A stretch of 64,000 nucleotides of DNA from NCBI GenBank assembly GCA_016841675.1, contig JAENYQ010000001.1:25215-89214 (forward strand), written 5' to 3'. A program made the translations under genes and the position numbers. A model generated the notes under the pieces. It was not told where the DNA came from. It did not search any database and saw only the letters and a list, made by a program, of their open reading frames with translations. Positions 55,539 through 63,342 of the stretch are shown here, piece after piece (within the stretch, counting starts at the first letter, position 1; every line of letters starts with the position of its first letter). Source of the DNA: Desulfotomaculum sp. Lineage in GTDB: Bacteria; Bacillota; Desulfotomaculia; Desulfotomaculales; Desulfallaceae.

Positions 55539-56586
55539 TATAGATTTAGAGACAATATATAAGTTTGATATTTGGTTATCAAAACTTAGGGGATTAAAGC
55601 GTAATGGTATGCGTCCGGCACGTTTTGCAGTAGATATGAACGTTGATTTTAATATTTCTAATGATATTTTTACATTAGCAGCAGTTAAATTAAGACTATT
55701 GCAAATAAATTATGAGATTCATTCCCCTTATGAAAATCATGAGATGATAACATCATTTAACAATATAAATGATGTTCCAAGTAATATTAGATGTCCACAA
55801 ACAGGTAAATTGTTTAACCCTTATGATTATGATGAATTCATTGAAATAACTTTCGATCTTTTGGTATCTCCTGATCCAGATTGCCCCAAAAAAAGTGCAC
55901 GCGACATAAATCGCAACAATTTTTACAGTAGTTTAAGCTCCATAAGACCGATAAATAAAACTAAGTTAAATGCCAGTGATTTTTTTTCAAATCATATTGG
56001 AAAAGAAGAAATAGAAAAAGCTTTATTCCAGCCAGATTGGGGGGCCTATGACCAAGCATATGATAGATTGATTGATAGTTTAGCAAAAAGTATTTCTACG
56101 GAAGAAAAGGGAAAGGCATTAGAAAGTATTAGCTGTCTTTCTCTTTCGTTTATAACGTTTTTTCGAGTCGACCCTACAGTTCATACAAATACAAATCAAA
56201 TAGATGTTACTGTTACAATAAGACCTTATTTTAAATACATAGAGATTCCGATTCTTTCTGTTGTACAAAGGAGAATTCTGTGTGAGTGCAAAAACGAAGA
56301 TGAAAATGTACCCAGTCTGTGGATTGACAAATTAGCAGGAGGCATAGATAAAGTAGATTACTGTAGAGTTGGTATATTGTTTTCAAGAAACAGGTTCTCT
56401 GGAGATGACTTGAAAAATGCTCGCGCAAGTCAATTAGAGTACGCCCGTTTAAAAAAGTATATTCTTAGTTTTACAAAAGATGATTTTGAATATGTTAAAG
56501 AAAATAGACCAAACATTTTATTTTTATTGGACGATAAAATTGAAGAGTTAGAAATGAGAATAGTAAGAAGAAAATTGTCTATATAG
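55501..56586 (+). CDS. Putative PD-(D/E)xK-like nuclease-fold protein (361 aa), second gene of the operon
   Basis: NQIDVTVTIRP...ILSVVQRRILCECKNED (D...ECK) motif; SD AAAGGAGGAG before ATG 55501. Confidence 0.55.
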   Translation: MYFPLLNRLKDFNIDLETIYKFDIWLSKLRGLKRNGMRPARFAVDMNVDFNISNDIFTLAAVKLRLLQINYEIHSPYENHEMITSFNNINDVPSNIRCPQTGKLFNPYDYDEFIEITFDLLVSPDPDCPKKSARDINRNNFYSSLSSIRPINKTKLNASDFFSNHIGKEEIEKALFQPDWGAYDQAYDRLIDSLAKSISTEEKGKALESISCLSLSFITFFRVDPTVHTNTNQIDVTVTIRPYFKYIEIPILSVVQRRILCECKNEDENVPSLWIDKLAGGIDKVDYCRVGILFSRNRFSGDDLKNARASQLEYARLKKYILSFTKDDFEYVKENRPNILFLLDDKIEELEMRIVRRKLSI

Positions 56587-56601
56587 GAAATTTATTATCT
56601 C

Positions 56602-56787
56602 TTAAACCCCACCCAACCACAATCCCATACATTCCCCCCAGGGCGTGAGCGTGACAAACTTCACCCGGCCCCGGATTCCAGGCGGTAGCCAAACGGTGCC
56701 GCTTTTTTCATTGCCGTATTGGTACAGCAATTCCTACAGCACCGTTCTATTTACCGGCCGCATCATTATTTCGTGACCCTGGACCAT
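56602..56787 (-). pseudogene. Degenerate small ORF with an in-frame TAG
   Basis: MVQGHEIMMRPVNRTVL*ELLYQYGNEKSGTVWLPPGIRGRVKFVTLTPWGECMGLWLGGV; TAG at 56734-56736. Confidence 0.45.
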
Positions 56788-56876
56788 TTCCCCATGGAAA
56801 TTATTGTTCAACTGCCATAGAATAGGCGTTTGTCAAGGTGGAATACTTATGAGAGTAGCTTAAGGAGGGAACTTGC

Positions 56877-57401
56877 ATGCAACATATTAAAGATAGACTA
56901 CTCTTAGGATTAATTGCCGGATTAGGAGCAAATCTGCTTAAAGAAGCAATTGCAGAAACGGGAATTCGTTCCGGGTTATCAAAATATACGTGTAAAAGAA
57001 TGATCCCACTAGTATTACTGAATAAAAAAGAAGCTAAAACATGGAAGGGCCGGGCTCTCGGTATAACTACCGACATGACTATCGCTGGTATGACAGGCGT
57101 TCTAATAACTTATACCCTTTCGTTTAGTGGAAAAGATTATAGTTGGCTAAAAGGTATTATGGTCTCTAATGGAGTTCTTGATCAAGTGTTCAATGCCTTT
57201 ACAAGGGTTTTACCGCAGGTAAGGCAAGACCCAAACAGTAACCTGCTCTGCAGAGGTATTCATGCAATATTTGGAATAACAGCTGCCTCAATTATCACCT
57301 CTTTAGGTGATCCTGCCCTTTTTAGAGGGAGTTCACAGTTAACAAATAGTGACGTTCGACAAAATAGTGATGTTGTAATCCCGCTTAAACGGTGCAAGTA
57401 A
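56877..57401 (+). CDS. Putative membrane protein
   Basis: Hydrophobic segments LLLGLIAGLGANLL, MTIAGMTGVLITYTLSF; SD AAGGAGGG. Confidence 0.55.
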   Translation: MQHIKDRLLLGLIAGLGANLLKEAIAETGIRSGLSKYTCKRMIPLVLLNKKEAKTWKGRALGITTDMTIAGMTGVLITYTLSFSGKDYSWLKGIMVSNGVLDQVFNAFTRVLPQVRQDPNSNLLCRGIHAIFGITAASIITSLGDPALFRGSSQLTNSDVRQNSDVVIPLKRCK

Positions 57402-57592
57402 CTATACCTAAACCTATGGTCGGACTGTTATACCTCCCATTCCATGTAGATGACCCATCAAAAGTGGTTAATTAACGGTAGCCGTGAACATGAGATGTTT
57501 AACGTGGTGGTCCTCCCCCCAAAAAAACCGTAAGCCAAAACGACTAACCCTTAGTTTATTAAAAGCCACAATAGAGGGAAATACAAAAGCAA

Positions 57593-57614
57593 AACGCCCC
57601 ACAGGGGGGCGCTG
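57593..57614 (-). terminator. Terminator downstream of the YjcZ-like peptide
   Basis: Minus strand CGCCCC-CCTGT-GGGGCG-TTTTGCTTTT. Confidence 0.65.
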
Positions 57615-57628
57615 GTCGTCGCTGCTTT

Positions 57629-57742
57629 TTAGCATTTTCCGCCGATTCCGCCAATGCCCATCCCAAACACAAGCAGAATAAGAATCAGAAACAGGATAAA
57701 GCTGCCATCAAATCCACCCGCACCAGTTGCACCAAAACCCAT
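57629..57742 (-). CDS. YjcZ-like tiny sporulation-type membrane peptide (37 aa; absent from the ORF track)
   Basis: MGFGATGAGGFDGSFILFLILILLVFGMGIGGIGGKC; SD AAGGAGG. Confidence 0.55.
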   Translation of the reverse strand: MGFGATGAGGFDGSFILFLILILLVFGMGIGGIGGKC

Positions 57743-57799
57743 TTATACATTCCTCCTTAGCTAAGGTTTTTATCGTGTTGCGTTTGTATACTATGCTCG

Positions 57800-57897
57800 C
57801 GTGGAGGAAGGTGCTACCGAATAGATAGCCCCCGCCCACCTGGTGGTGAAACGAGGGCCGCACAATGCTACTCCGTGAAGGTAGCATTTTATTTTGC
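57800..57897 (+). ncRNA. Possible small structured RNA with terminator-like 3' hairpin
   Basis: AATGCTAC-TCCGTGAAG-GTAGCATT (57864-57888) followed by TTATTTT; GC-rich foldable sequence upstream; boundaries approximate. Confidence 0.25.
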
Positions 57898-57990
57898 CCC
57901 GTCCCTGGGGTAATTATGCAGAGAGATGTTGCAATGAGCGGCACCGGCAGGTTTCAATATAATGCAACATGGCTTGACGATGCCGGGTTA

Positions 57991-58101
57991 TTACTTATCT
58001 TGCTTGTCCTTTTCTTTCAGAATTCGCTTAGCTACCTTGATCATTATTCTAATCCCATTGACTACCTTTTGTTGTTCCGGTGTAAGTCTTTCGAGGTTCA
58101 T
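57991..58101 (-). CDS. 36-aa candidate recombination directionality factor near attR (absent from the ORF track)
   Basis: MNLERLTPEQQKVVNGIRIMIKVAKRILKEKDKQDK; paralog of 15316-15465; 59 bp from the attR core. Confidence 0.5.
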   Translation of the reverse strand: MNLERLTPEQQKVVNGIRIMIKVAKRILKEKDKQDK

Positions 58102-58159
58102 GTTAAAATATATGCAATAACCTTGCCAAATGTTTAATTATATCAACATAGTGAAATTA

Positions 58160-58176
58160 GCCAAGGGTGTTTTGAC
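58160..58176 (+). other. attR core GCCAAGGGTGTTTTGAC
   Basis: Identical to 8954-8970; cotJC homology resumes here. Confidence 0.93.
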
Positions 58177-58573
58177 GGATATAGGCACCGAGGAACTGGC
58201 CCATATGGAGATAGTGGGAACATTGGTTTATAAACTGATTGAAGGAGCATCCATTGAAGCCATCAAAGCCGCCGACCTGGGTAGTCACTACGCAGATCAT
58301 GGCCGTTCCCTGTACTGGGAAAACGCCGCCGGCGTACCCTGGGTGGCAGCTTACGTTTCCGCCACCGACGACCCAGTGGCCGACTTGCATGAAAACTTGG
58401 CGGCCGAACAAAAAGCACGGGCGGTTTACGAAAACCTGCTGCACCTGACGGATGACCCCCAGGTGAAAGATGTACTACGCTGGCTAAGGGAGCGGGAAGT
58501 AGTGCATTACCAACGTTTCGGTGAAACACTAATGTATGTCGAGGATTTTATGAAGCAGAAAAAAGCATTTTAA
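58177..58573 (+). pseudogene. cotJC: cotJC 3' part separated from its 5' part by the prophage (an ORF fused to phage-end codons begins at 58130)
   Basis: DIGTEELAHMEIVGTLVYKLIEGASIEAIKAADLGSHYADHGRSLYWENAAGVPWVAAYVSATDDPVADLHENLAAEQKARAVYENLL... Confidence 0.93.
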
Positions 58574-58819
58574 TAACCAGTATTGGTTTTTTAATATGAG
58601 TAAAGGCGTTTGGTTATCTACCAGACGCCTTTATACTTTTATTAACGAAGAATCTATCTCAATCGGGACGCCTCTTGGGATGGCTAAAAGGCGTTGTTAC
58701 TGGCTTTAGCGTGACGTAACGGCCTTGCTGGAAGCCGATTTTCGACAGCATTGCTTGTATTTTTAGCTTATATTGGTTACAATATTTAAGGACATCCTGG
58801 GTTAGCTATATTTACCAAA

Positions 58820-59752
58820 TTGGGGGACACCAACTTGAAACGAGTGGTCAGCGTCAGCCTGGGTTCTTCCAGACGGGATCACCGGGTGCAGGTCAAACTG
58901 CTGGGTGAAGAATTTGAAATTAGCCGCGTGGGTGTTGATGGCGACTTCGACAAGGCATTGGCCAAACTAAAAGAATTGGATGGCCAAGTGGATGCCATAG
59001 GCCTGGGGGGCATCGATGTTTACGTTTTTTCGGCGGGTAAAAGATATGCCTTTAAAGACGGGCTGCGCTTGATGGAAGCCGTAAAAACCACTCCGGTGGT
59101 TGACGGCAGCGGGTTGAAAAACACCCTGGAGCGTGATACAGTCCATTACCTGCTAAAAGAAACCGATTATATAAAAGAGGGTACCAGGGTGCTAATGGTC
59201 AGCGGAGTGGACAGGTTCGGTATGGCCGAGGCCTTTGTGGACGCGGGTTGTGACGTTACCTTTGGCGATCTCATTTTTACTATCGGCATCCCTTACCCTA
59301 TCAAAAGCCTTTCCAAGCTAGAGGGCCTGGCCAAAAAACTGCTACCTTTTATGACCAAGCTGCCGTTTCGCATGCTTTACCCCACGGGAAAGAAACAGGA
59401 GTCACGGGACGATGGAAAAACAAAAAAGTATGCTTCTTACTACGAAAAAGCCGAAATCATAGCCGGCGATTTTCATTTTATCAAACGTTACCTGCCTGAC
59501 AGATTAAGCGGCCAGACCATTATCACCAACACAACTACATCAAAAGATGTTGGGATGCTTAGTGCGAGAGGCGTAGCAAGGCTGGTGACCACCACCCCGG
59601 AATTCGAGGGGCGTTCCTTCGGCACTAATGTGATGGAAGGCGTGCTGGTAGCGCTGCTGGAAAAACCCTGGGCCGAGATTACACCTCAAGAATATAAGGA
59701 CATGATCGTGCGTCTTGACTTAAAACCACGCATTATTGAAATAAAGAGTTAA
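58820..59752 (+). CDS. Quinate/shikimate dehydrogenase-like protein
   Basis: Overall resemblance to clostridial 'quinate 5-dehydrogenase' proteins; VVSVSLGSSRRDHRVQVKLLGEEFEISRVGVDGD. Confidence 0.45.
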   Translation: MGDTNLKRVVSVSLGSSRRDHRVQVKLLGEEFEISRVGVDGDFDKALAKLKELDGQVDAIGLGGIDVYVFSAGKRYAFKDGLRLMEAVKTTPVVDGSGLKNTLERDTVHYLLKETDYIKEGTRVLMVSGVDRFGMAEAFVDAGCDVTFGDLIFTIGIPYPIKSLSKLEGLAKKLLPFMTKLPFRMLYPTGKKQESRDDGKTKKYASYYEKAEIIAGDFHFIKRYLPDRLSGQTIITNTTTSKDVGMLSARGVARLVTTTPEFEGRSFGTNVMEGVLVALLEKPWAEITPQEYKDMIVRLDLKPRIIEIKS

Positions 59753-59772
59753 TCCTTGCAAACACCAATGGC

Positions 59773-60717
59773 TTAAAGCCCTAACGCATGGTAAACCTCG
59801 CTGTTAACGGAATTATCCTTTGGCAGGCCTTTACTCGCACGGAAATTCACCACTGCCTGTTCCATACCGCCACCCCAGATACCGTCTAACGGCCCATCGT
59901 AAAATCCCAACCTTTGCATTCTAATTTGTGCCTCCAGTACATCGCCCCCCCGGGAGCCTCTGCGCAGCGTCCGGAACTGCTCATCCTGGTACATAAAAGG
60001 ATTGCCCAGCATAACCACCCTGGTGTCTGGTTTCACCCAAGGGTAAATTTCCTCCACGTTATGGTTATTCATTCTGATACACCCGTGACTGGCATAACTG
60101 CCGATAGAACCGGGTTTATTTGTGCCGTGAATGCCGTAAATACCCCAGGGAACAGTCAATCCCACCCAGCGGGTCCCAAACCCGGTGCCCCAATGTCTGG
60201 CCCGGCGCAGCACCTTAAAATTACCCACCGGTGATGGGGTTTTATATTTACCCACCGCCACCGGATACTGCTTGAAAGGTTCCCCGTCTGAGAGCACCGT
60301 CAGCTTACGCTGGGCGGTATCCACCAGTATACTTACCTCTCCCGCGGGAGCAGGAATATCACTGCTGCCGTCCACCTGGCAATATTCCTCATCCAGTGCC
60401 TGCCACGTTGCATTTGCAACTACTCCATTCGGTTTGATACCTTTTTGCTGCTGGAATTCCTTTACGGCCTCCACAGATCGGGGCTCATAGATGCCGTTAA
60501 CCGGGCCATCATAGTAATCAACCTGTTTTAACATCAATTGCAGTTGTTCCACGCTGCGACCACGAAACGCCGGGTCAGAAGGTTCTAATACCTGGTAACT
60601 TTCTTCAACTATACGGCTTAGCGGGCAACCGGTTTCTGCCTCGGCTGCCAAAGGCCAGAAAAGACCCGCACATAAAATAGCAATGGCGGCCCCAAAGAAA
60701 CTTCTTACTATGCTCAT
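59773..60717 (-). CDS. L,D-transpeptidase (YkuD) with two peptidoglycan-binding domains
   Basis: GIHGTNKPGSIGSYASHGCIRMNNHNVEEIYPWV; PG_binding_1 motifs at both ends; signal peptide. Confidence 0.92.
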   Translation of the reverse strand: MSIVRSFFGAAIAILCAGLFWPLAAEAETGCPLSRIVEESYQVLEPSDPAFRGRSVEQLQLMLKQVDYYDGPVNGIYEPRSVEAVKEFQQQKGIKPNGVVANATWQALDEEYCQVDGSSDIPAPAGEVSILVDTAQRKLTVLSDGEPFKQYPVAVGKYKTPSPVGNFKVLRRARHWGTGFGTRWVGLTVPWGIYGIHGTNKPGSIGSYASHGCIRMNNHNVEEIYPWVKPDTRVVMLGNPFMYQDEQFRTLRRGSRGGDVLEAQIRMQRLGFYDGPLDGIWGGGMEQAVVNFRASKGLPKDNSVNSEVYHALGL

Positions 60718-60864
60718 TTATTTACCCCCGCAGTTGTAAAATATTTGGCTTAAATTATTTTTTCCATGTTATCGATATGTATGCCGTCTTTTTTTAGTCA
60801 TAATCCGCCTTGGCCGACCATACACATAAAACAAAAGGACAACCCTGCCAAGGAGGCGACTTAA

Positions 60865-61485
60865 ATGAAGTCAATGGTTAAATTTTTTCTTTATATGGGT
60901 CTGATCAGTTTAATAATTTACACCAGCGGATGTTTAAACAAGTCGGGGAAAAGTGAAAACACAAGCAACGTGGCACCGGAAACAATAACTCTGGAAAGAA
61001 GCGCAGAGCCACTGGTGGTAGGGAATACCTTACCCACGGTAGGTGATTTTGTAGACTGGGCTACAGTAGTCCTTTATTTTGCCAATGAAGACGGCCAACT
61101 GGTGGCCGAGCAGAGAGAAATCCCCAATGTTGTGGGCATAGCCCGGGAAACCATCCGCGAATTAATTCTGGGCCCGGAAAACAGCATGCTGGATCCCACC
61201 ATCCCTGCAGGTACCACACTGCTGGATATTGATGTTAACGAGGGCTTATGTACGGTTGATTTCAGCAAGGAACTGATCATTGGGCATAGTGGCGGTTCCG
61301 GTACAGAATACCTAACGGTTTACTCCATAGTGAACACGTTGACCCAATTTGGCACCATCCAGGAAGTACAACTCAGAGTGGATGGCAAAATAGTGGAAAC
61401 CATAGCCGGACACGTAAGTGTAGACGCACCACTGGTGCGGGATGATGAAATAATTAGTGCCATGGGGTTACCAGAGGAAAAATAA
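60865..61485 (+). CDS. GerMN-domain lipoprotein
   Basis: Lipobox YTSGC; VVLYFANEDGQLVAEQREI...ELILGPEN...IPAGTTLLDIDVNEGLCTVDFSKEL. Confidence 0.85.
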   Translation: MKSMVKFFLYMGLISLIIYTSGCLNKSGKSENTSNVAPETITLERSAEPLVVGNTLPTVGDFVDWATVVLYFANEDGQLVAEQREIPNVVGIARETIRELILGPENSMLDPTIPAGTTLLDIDVNEGLCTVDFSKELIIGHSGGSGTEYLTVYSIVNTLTQFGTIQEVQLRVDGKIVETIAGHVSVDAPLVRDDEIISAMGLPEEK

Positions 61486-61489
61486 AATC

Positions 61490-61541
61490 AGTAGTCAGTA
61501 GTCAGAATTCAGTAGTCAGAATTCAGAATGAGAAAACCTGC
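61490..61541 (+). repeat. Short tandem repeat of (A/T)CAGTAGTCAGAATT-type units
   Basis: AGTAGTCAGTAGTCAGAATTCAGTAGTCAGAATTCAGAAT. Confidence 0.7.
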
Positions 61542-61612
61542 TAAAACATTTCTGGGTAGGCCAACAAGCAGCAAATGCGGCACCATCAATAGGATGAAAA
61601 TCTGCTTGGATT

Positions 61613-61866
61613 GTCATTGCTATGAATACAACGAAGTGAAGAACCTTGTAATTAAGCCTGTCATTGCTATGAATACAACGAATCTGTCATTCTGAGCGCA
61701 GCGAAGAATCTTAAAGACTAGATCCTTCGCTACGCTCAGGATGACAAGCTTAATCTTGACAAAGGTAGATTGTATTCGTTTATCGTGGTGCGGGTACGCA
61801 TGGTAATTCTGAACGAAGTGAAGAATCTAAATCCTTAAGATCCTTCGCTACGCTCAGAATGACAGC
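61613..61866. repeat. Intergenic REP-like repeat cluster
   Basis: TGTCATTGCTATGAATACAACGAA twice; two imperfect hairpins TGTCATTCTGAGCG...CGCTCAGGATGACA (61685-61745) and GGTAATTCTGAACG...CGCTCAGAATGACAG (~61801-61866). Confidence 0.75.
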
Positions 61867-61963
61867 CCTAAAAAGGGTATCAATACATTCCAAATCGTAG
61901 GATGCCCTACGACAACGATATTATAAATTTTTGAATACTGGTTCCTGACTCCTGAATACTAAA

Positions 61964-61992
61964 AGAAGCCCGGCATGCCGGGCTTCTTTTTA
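61964..61992. terminator. Bidirectional Rho-independent terminator
   Basis: AAAGAAGCCCGGCATGCCGGGCTTCTTTTT. Confidence 0.8.
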
Positions 61993-63105
61993 ATGCCACT
62001 GGTTCTGATGAAATTCAAAATGAGGCTGGTGTTGAGTAGGAATATAAGCCGGAATCTTACCCTCGTCCACGTCAACGGGAATAATCCGTTCTTCGCGGAT
62101 GGAACGCAGTGTATCCAGTATCGTTTTCACATCCCCGTATTCAACCTCCGGAGTAACCGCAATAACTTCTCGGCCAGTCAGAGCGTTATACAAGTTCAAT
62201 AGCTCATTGTAAAACCCTCGCTGTGGCCGGTAAGCAACCTGTTCACTGTTCCCATCGTTATAAGCCAAGTTAATGGTGCCGCAATCCCTTTCTTCAAGGA
62301 ATATCATGCCGTAGGTACCGAAAATACGCAGTCCCACCAGAGGACGCTGCGCTTCCCTGCCCGCACAGTAAAAAGTAAACTGACCGATAACTCCGCTCTT
62401 GAAACGCATGTTCACATTGACCACGGCATAGGGGGAAAAGTCATCATTCTGAGGCACGCCAAAGGCCTGCAACTTATCAATGGGCCCGAAAATATGCCGC
62501 AGGGCAGCCATGTCATGCACCGCAGTGTCTATGATGGCGCCACCGTTAAACACCGGGTGCTGGCGCCACTCGGTACGGGGAAATTTATCCTTATACATGT
62601 CCCCGGGAAAGAATACCACCCTGTTTTGCATGAAATAGACCGGATCACCCACTTTTTTACGGCGCACCATGTCACGGATCAAGTCGATTTCTTCGTTATA
62701 ACGGTAATTTTCTGCTATCATTACCGGAATTCCGTACCGGCGGGGCATCTTAGCAAAATCTTTGGCCTGTTCATAAGTGCTGGCCAGCGGCTTTTCACAA
62801 ACAATGGCTTTTCCTGGCCGGTGGGCAATAGCTTTGGCCACATCTTCACTAACCCGGTAATTATGCTCAATTGGTACCATAATGTCGAATACATTAATGT
62901 CTTCTCGCCACAGCAAGGGACGGTAATCGGTGTAAATATTGTCACCGCCCAGTCCAAGCTCCGCAGCCCACCTGTTGGTTTTTTCCATGTCTGGATCGCA
63001 AATAGCTGCTATTTCATATTTGTTCGCCAGTTCTTGGTAAGCGGGATAATGTAATCTTTCAAAAGCCATTCCGGTTCCGATAATTCCTACCTTTAGTCTC
63101 TCCAA
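61990..63105 (-). CDS. Gfo/Idh/MocA-family oxidoreductase
   Basis: VGIIGTGMAFERLHYPAYQEL...AICDPD; VCEKPLASTYEQAKDF. Confidence 0.9.
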   Translation of the reverse strand: MERLKVGIIGTGMAFERLHYPAYQELANKYEIAAICDPDMEKTNRWAAELGLGGDNIYTDYRPLLWREDINVFDIMVPIEHNYRVSEDVAKAIAHRPGKAIVCEKPLASTYEQAKDFAKMPRRYGIPVMIAENYRYNEEIDLIRDMVRRKKVGDPVYFMQNRVVFFPGDMYKDKFPRTEWRQHPVFNGGAIIDTAVHDMAALRHIFGPIDKLQAFGVPQNDDFSPYAVVNVNMRFKSGVIGQFTFYCAGREAQRPLVGLRIFGTYGMIFLEERDCGTINLAYNDGNSEQVAYRPQRGFYNELLNLYNALTGREVIAVTPEVEYGDVKTILDTLRSIREERIIPVDVDEGKIPAYIPTQHQPHFEFHQNQWH

Positions 63106-63342
63106 GGCACATCCCTCCCAATATGTTAATTATCGATATTATGCGATTAACCGCATTAATCTATCCTAAAATTAGTCCACAAAATTTCCTAACCAGGGAA
63201 CTTTATGTTGTCGAACCACGTCAAGAATATTGTGGTTCCAAATAAAATATGGTAGTTTTTACATAACATTTGGGCAGGTTTTTTCAAACAACCTGTCGAA
63301 TAGCCTGAGGTATTATGAACTTTTTTGGGAAACGAGGGAAAA

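Larger units (their letters stand above)
8954..58176. mobile_element. Complete-looking prophage (49,206-bp unit) integrated in cotJC
   Basis: 17-bp identical cores at both ends; serine recombinase at the left end; repressor/Cro, replication, terminase, portal, capsid, tail, holin and endolysin modules between them. Confidence 0.95.

Noticed and set aside
57865-58137. 90-aa plus ORF near attR listed in the ORF track
   Set aside because: No SD or domain; overlaps the better-supported 36-aa minus ORF that has a paralog at 15316.
8954-58176. Integration into a tRNA or tmRNA gene
   Set aside because: No tRNA-like sequence at either junction; the target is the cotJC coding sequence.
61970-61990. 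Palindrome AAGCCCGGCATGCCGGGCTT as a regulatory operator
   Set aside because: Flanking A/T runs and its position at the convergent gene end make a bidirectional terminator the simpler reading.
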